From Lentzea terrae (lineage in GTDB: Bacteria; Actinomycetota; Actinomycetes; Mycobacteriales; Pseudonocardiaceae), in assembly GCF_003265345.1 (NCBI RefSeq), contig NZ_QFWW01000059.1, forward strand, positions 62,001 to 126,000: a stretch of 64,000 nt of DNA, in the 5' to 3' direction. Below the pieces are notes generated by a model, which had not been told where the DNA came from, made no database searches, and saw only the letters and a list, made by a program, of their open reading frames with translations. Positions 60,233-64,000 of this stretch are shown here, piece by piece. Position 1 is the first letter of the stretch. The number at the start of each line of letters is the position of its first letter. Made by a program: the position numbers and the translations under genes.

Positions 60233-61546
60233 ATGAAGATCAGCGTGTTCGGGCTCGGCTACGTCGGTTGCGTGTCGGCCGCCTGCCTTGCGGCGCGCGG
60301 ACATGAGGTCGTCGGCGTCGATGTCAATCCGCTGAAGGTGGACCTCGTCCGCAGCGGGCGCGCACCGGTCGTGGAGGAGCGCATCGGCGAGCTGACCGAG
60401 GAGGTCGTGCGCGAGGGCAGGCTCCGCGCCACCACCGACGTCACCGAGGCGGTCCTGGACAGCGACGTGTCCCTGGTCTGCGTGGGCACGCCGTCGGCGC
60501 CGAACGGAAGCCTGTCGACGACGTTCCTGGAGCGCGTGGCCGAGCAGATCGGCGAGGCGATCGCGCTGCACCCCGGCAGGCACACCGTCGTCTTCCGCAG
60601 CACGATGCTCCCCGGCACCTGCCTTGACCTGCTGGTACCCATCCTGGAGAAGTCGTCCGGACGGACCGCCGGCATCGACTTCGGCGTCGCGGTGAACCCG
60701 GAGTTCCTGCGTGAGGGCACCAGCGTCCGGGACTTCTTCGACCCGCCGAAGACCGTGATCGGCGAGTACGACGCGGCGTCCGGTGACGTGGTCGCGCAGC
60801 TGTACGAAGGCCTGCCCGGCCAGGTGTTCCGGGTCGGCATCCCGGTCGCCGAGATGACCAAGTACGCGGACAACTCCTTCCACGGCTTGAAGATCGCGTT
60901 CGCCAACGAGCTGGGCTCGATCTGCCGCGCGCTCGGCCTGGACTCGCACGACGTCATCGACGTCTTCCTCGCCGACACCAAGCTCAACATCTCCCCCGCC
61001 TACCTCAAGCCCGGCTTCGCGTTCGGCGGCTCCTGCCTGCCCAAGGACCTGCGCGGCCTGGTCTACGCGGCACGGCGCGCCGACGTCTCCGTGCCGCTGC
61101 TGTCGCACGTGCTGCCGTCCAACGAAGACCACCTCAAGCGCGCCTTCGACCTGATCGCGCAGACCGGCAAGCGCAAGGTCGGCCTGTTCGGGCTGTCGTT
61201 CAAGCCCGGCACCGACGATCTGCGCGAGTCACCGCTCGTGGAGCTCGCGGAACGGTTGCACGGCAAGGGGTTCGACCTGCGGATCTACGACGCGAACGTG
61301 TGCCTGTCGCGCATCATGGGCGCGAACCGCGAGTACATCGAGGCCCGGCTGCCCCATCTCGGCGACCTGCTCAGCAACTCCGCGGAGGACGTGCTCGAGC
61401 ACGCCGAGGTGTGTGTCGTCGGCACCAAGGACACGGCTGTTCTGCAAGCACTGCAAGGAACCGACCGACTGGTCGTCGACCTCGTCCGCATGCCCGGCGC
61501 CGAGAGACGCCGGGCCGAACAGGGATACGTGGGACTTGGCTGGTAG
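60233..61546 (+). CDS. UDP-glucose/GDP-mannose 6-dehydrogenase family enzyme
   Basis: 437 residues from ATG 60233, with TGGAGG upstream. The NAD-binding motif GLGYVGCVSAACLA, NPEFLREGTSVRDF, and the catalytic Cys in FGGSCLPKDLRGL are typical. It oxidises C6 of a nucleotide sugar to a uronic acid. The LREGTSVRDF and SCLPKDL forms lean to the AlgD (GDP-mannose) branch, but UDP-glucose cannot be excluded. The next gene starts within its 3' end. Confidence 0.88.
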   Translation: MKISVFGLGYVGCVSAACLAARGHEVVGVDVNPLKVDLVRSGRAPVVEERIGELTEEVVREGRLRATTDVTEAVLDSDVSLVCVGTPSAPNGSLSTTFLERVAEQIGEAIALHPGRHTVVFRSTMLPGTCLDLLVPILEKSSGRTAGIDFGVAVNPEFLREGTSVRDFFDPPKTVIGEYDAASGDVVAQLYEGLPGQVFRVGIPVAEMTKYADNSFHGLKIAFANELGSICRALGLDSHDVIDVFLADTKLNISPAYLKPGFAFGGSCLPKDLRGLVYAARRADVSVPLLSHVLPSNEDHLKRAFDLIAQTGKRKVGLFGLSFKPGTDDLRESPLVELAERLHGKGFDLRIYDANVCLSRIMGANREYIEARLPHLGDLLSNSAEDVLEHAEVCVVGTKDTAVLQALQGTDRLVVDLVRMPGAERRRAEQGYVGLGW

Positions 61547-62726
61547 AGCACTCATTCTCGTCGAGAACCTGTCCGTTCCGTTCGACCGCAGGGTCTGGCA
61601 GGAGAGCAAGGCCCTGCGCGACGCCGGCTGGGAAGTGCACGTCATCTGTCCACAAGGGACAAAACGGGACACCGAGCCGTACGCGGAGATCGACGGCGTC
61701 AGGATCCACCGCTATCCCCTGACCGCGGCCACCGGCGGCCCCCAGGGGTACGTCAAGGAGTACGGCCTCGCGTTGTGGCACACCTACCGCCTGGCCCGTC
61801 AGATCGGCAAAGCCGGGAAGATCGACGTCATCCACGCGTGCAACCCGCCGGACCTGCTCTACCTGGTCGCGAAACTGGTGCGCGGCAAGGGCACCAAGTT
61901 CATCTTCGACCAGCACGATCTCTGCCCCGAGCTGTACGAGTCGCGGTTCAACCGCGGCCGCGACCTGCTCTACAAGGCCGTGTGCCGCCTCGAACGCTCC
62001 ACCTACCGGACCGCGGACGTCGTGATCTCCACCAACGAGAGCTACCGCCAGGTCGCGCTCACCCGCGGCGGGAAGCGGCCGGAGGACGTGTTCGTGGTGC
62101 GCAGCGCGCCCGCCGTCGAACGGTTCCGCGAGGTGCCGCCTGATCCGGCGTTGAAGCAGGGCAAGAAGCACATGCTGTGCTACCTCGGCGTGATGGGCCC
62201 GCAGGACGGCGTCGACTACGCGCTGCGGGCGATCGCCGCGCTGCGCGACGAGCTCGACCGCACCGACTGGCACGCGGTGTTCGTCGGCGGCGGCGACACG
62301 TTCGACGAGATGGTCGAGCTGTCGCGGCAGCTGGACCTGAGCGACCTGGTCACGTTCACCGGCCGCATCCCGGACGAGGAGCTGCTGACGGTGCTGTCCA
62401 CCGCGGACGTCTGCCTGGCTCCGGACCCGTTGAACCCGTTGAACGACGTCTCGACGATGAACAAGATCATGGAGTACATGGCGATGGCCAAGCCCATCGT
62501 GTCGTTCGACCTCGTCGAAGCCAAGGTCTCCGCGGGCGAGGCAGCGCTCTACGCGCGGCCCAACGACATCTCGGAGTTCGCGAAGCTCATCTCCGGGCTG
62601 CTCGACGACCCCGAGGCGCGCGCCCGGATGGGGCAGCTCGGCCAGGAACGGGTGCGCGGACCGCTGTCCTGGGAGAACTCCCGGAAGGCGTTGCTCACGG
62701 CCTACGAGGCGGCGGTCAGATCATGA
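61536..62726 (+). CDS. Glycosyltransferase family 4
   Basis: 396 residues from TTG 61536 (LAGRALILVENLSVPFDRR), overlapping the dehydrogenase by 11 nt, with AGGGA 10 nt upstream. GT-B fold: the acceptor side has DQHDLCPELYESRF; the donor side has YLGVMGPQDGVD, FTGRIPDEELL and NKIMEYMAMAKPIV (EX7E-like). It adds a sugar in a surface polysaccharide or O-glycan. Confidence 0.88.
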   Translation: MAGRALILVENLSVPFDRRVWQESKALRDAGWEVHVICPQGTKRDTEPYAEIDGVRIHRYPLTAATGGPQGYVKEYGLALWHTYRLARQIGKAGKIDVIHACNPPDLLYLVAKLVRGKGTKFIFDQHDLCPELYESRFNRGRDLLYKAVCRLERSTYRTADVVISTNESYRQVALTRGGKRPEDVFVVRSAPAVERFREVPPDPALKQGKKHMLCYLGVMGPQDGVDYALRAIAALRDELDRTDWHAVFVGGGDTFDEMVELSRQLDLSDLVTFTGRIPDEELLTVLSTADVCLAPDPLNPLNDVSTMNKIMEYMAMAKPIVSFDLVEAKVSAGEAALYARPNDISEFAKLISGLLDDPEARARMGQLGQERVRGPLSWENSRKALLTAYEAAVRS

Positions 62727-64000
62727 ACACGCCGGTCGCCGTGGTCATCGTGAGCTATCACAGCCAGGACGTCATCGGCGACTGCCTGGTCTCCCTCCCG
62801 GACGACGTGCGCGTCATCGTCGTCGACAACGCGTCCACCGACGACACCGTCGCCGTCGTGCAACGAACGCTTCCCCGCGCGGAGATCATCCGCAACCCGG
62901 TCAACGCCGGTTTCGCCGCCGGCGTGAACCTCGGCCTCAAGGCGGCCGCCGGCCACGACGTGCTGGTGCTCAACGCGGACATCCGGTTGCATCCCGGTGC
63001 GGTCGGCACGCTCCGCGAGGCGTTGGGCGACCGGAGCATCGTCGTGCCACGCCTGGTCGCGCCGGACGGCAGCCTGCAGCACTCGTTGCGGCGCGCGCCG
63101 AGCGTGCCGCGCGCGTTGGTCGACGCCCTGATCGGCGGGAACCGGGCCGGTCGGTTCGGGCTCGGTGAGACGATCACGGACCCGAAGCACTACACGCACG
63201 CCCGGTGCGCGGACTGGGCGACCGGCGCCGCGTGGCTGATCTCGCGCCACTGCGTCGACCAGATCGGGTTGCTGGACGAGCGGTACTTCCTCTACTCGGA
63301 GGAGACCGAGTACATGCTGCGGGCGGGCGGTGTGTGGTTCGAGCCGCGCGCGGTCGCCACCCACATCGGCGGTGAGGTGTCCACGTCACCGCGGTTGTAC
63401 TCGATCCTCAGCACGAACCGGGTGCGGCTGCACCGCGAACGCAAGGGCGCGTTCGCGGCGTTCTTCATGTGGCTCGCGGTGGTCGTCAACGACGTCATGC
63501 GGTCTCGCGACCCCAAGCACCGCAGGGCATTGCGCACCCTGTTCGGCATGCCCGCCTGGCCGCTGGACGAGACCGGACCCGCCTACGTGTGCTTCTCGGC
63601 GCAGGACTGGTGGTACCACAACCGGGCGCACTCGGACTTCCAGCTGCTGCGGCGCGTCGCCGAACACCGGAAGGTGTTGCTGGTCAACAGCATCGGCATG
63701 CGCATGCCGTCGCCGGGCAAGAGCACCCAGTTCCTGCGCCGCATCCTGCGCAAGGCCAAGAGTGTGGCGATGCTGGTGCGCAGGCCGTTGCCGAACTTCT
63801 ACGTGATGACGCCCCTGCCGTTGCCGTTCTACGGCAGTCCGTTGGTGCGCAAGCTGAACTCGGTCCTGGTGCGGTTCCAGGTGCGGGCGGTGTCGTGGTT
63901 CCTGCGCCTGGGCACGCCGGTCTTCGTGGTCACCATCCCCACCGCGTGGGACGTGGTGCAACCCATGCGCCGCAAGGGCTTGCTGTTCAACCGCAGCGAC
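62723..64000 (+). CDS. GT2 glycosyltransferase fused to a second glycosyltransferase domain (3' truncated by window)
   Basis: 426 codons are visible, with the stop beyond the window. ATG 62723 overlaps the preceding stop (ATGA). Residues 1-250 are a rhamnosyltransferase-type GT2: VVIVSYHSQD, VDNASTDDT, NAGFAAGVNLGL, LNADIRL and a late DERYFLYSEETEY. After about residue 290 a new domain starts (CFSAQDWWYHNRAHSDFQL, VLLVNSIGMRMPSPG), typical of the N-terminus of a GT4/GT1 enzyme. Two sugar transfers by one polypeptide are likely. Confidence 0.83.
   Translation, partial: MNTPVAVVIVSYHSQDVIGDCLVSLPDDVRVIVVDNASTDDTVAVVQRTLPRAEIIRNPVNAGFAAGVNLGLKAAAGHDVLVLNADIRLHPGAVGTLREALGDRSIVVPRLVAPDGSLQHSLRRAPSVPRALVDALIGGNRAGRFGLGETITDPKHYTHARCADWATGAAWLISRHCVDQIGLLDERYFLYSEETEYMLRAGGVWFEPRAVATHIGGEVSTSPRLYSILSTNRVRLHRERKGAFAAFFMWLAVVVNDVMRSRDPKHRRALRTLFGMPAWPLDETGPAYVCFSAQDWWYHNRAHSDFQLLRRVAEHRKVLLVNSIGMRMPSPGKSTQFLRRILRKAKSVAMLVRRPLPNFYVMTPLPLPFYGSPLVRKLNSVLVRFQVRAVSWFLRLGTPVFVVTIPTAWDVVQPMRRKGLLFNRSD

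Overview
The window is GC-rich, densely packed actinobacterial DNA with many GTG/TTG starts and 1-11 nt start/stop overlaps. Mycothiol-type enzymes, a SARP regulator, an MbtH homologue, AfsR/LytTR-type regulation and many secreted polysaccharide hydrolases suggest a filamentous actinomycete, probably Pseudonocardiaceae (Lentzea/Saccharothrix-like). That taxonomic placement is inference. No tRNA, rRNA, CRISPR array, integrase or complete insertion sequence is visible; the only transposase-related gene is a fragment-like, probably exapted one.

Layout. 1-6.8 kb: tail of a GH95-like hydrolase, a PLP amino-acid decarboxylase, a MarR regulator, a glutamine-synthetase-like ligase (a possible amine / gamma-glutamylamide module) and a Ski2-like helicase. 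6.8-7.4 kb: a frame-disrupted gene. 7.4-15.9 kb: the most unusual region. It holds a minus-strand run of a fatty-acyl-AMP ligase, a single protein joining FAD oxidoreductase, ACP, thioesterase and cytochrome P450, a mycothiol-dependent-type enzyme and a PIG-L deacetylase. Divergent to it is an ACP / KR-structural-half / dehydratase-like protein. 16-21.7 kb: a LytTR two-component system wrapped around a DUF485/sodium-solute symporter pair. 22-26 kb: an exapted DDE-transposase fragment, the pptH-pptT pair (which would activate the ACPs above) and two amidohydrolase-like genes. 25.8-30.2 kb: a SARP/NB-ARC regulator divergent from two secreted peptidoglycan hydrolases with near-identical repeat tails; the gap holds three 11-bp-phased heptamers.

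30.5-43.9 kb: a GCS2 ligase, a membrane protein, a secreted GH5 cellulase with an unusual tandem duplication of gene ends, a MoxR/VWA-metallopeptidase/DUF3800/methyltransferase operon, a truncated condensation-domain protein next to a possible iron box, small-protein genes, an SDR/GH16 pair, and a LysG/LysE-type exporter pair. 43.9-47.6 kb: a cobalamin riboswitch in front of nrdA-nrdB, whose NrdB has Phe at the radical-Tyr position (class Ic-like). 47.6-55.9 kb: idi, an orphan MbtH-like gene, secreted GH10 xylanase and GH97 enzymes, GNAT, an ECF sigma factor with its membrane partner, and a Ser/Thr kinase whose 3' end is tandemly copied. 55.9-59 kb: CorA, a crotonase, a stand-alone DUF4231/SLATT-like membrane protein, a second PIG-L protein with an altered motif, and a possible 35-residue amphipathic peptide gene. 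59.2-64 kb: start of a surface-glycan cluster (epimerase, sugar-nucleotide 6-dehydrogenase, GT4, and a GT2-GT4-like protein running off the window).

Family assignments come from motifs read by eye. No database search was run.
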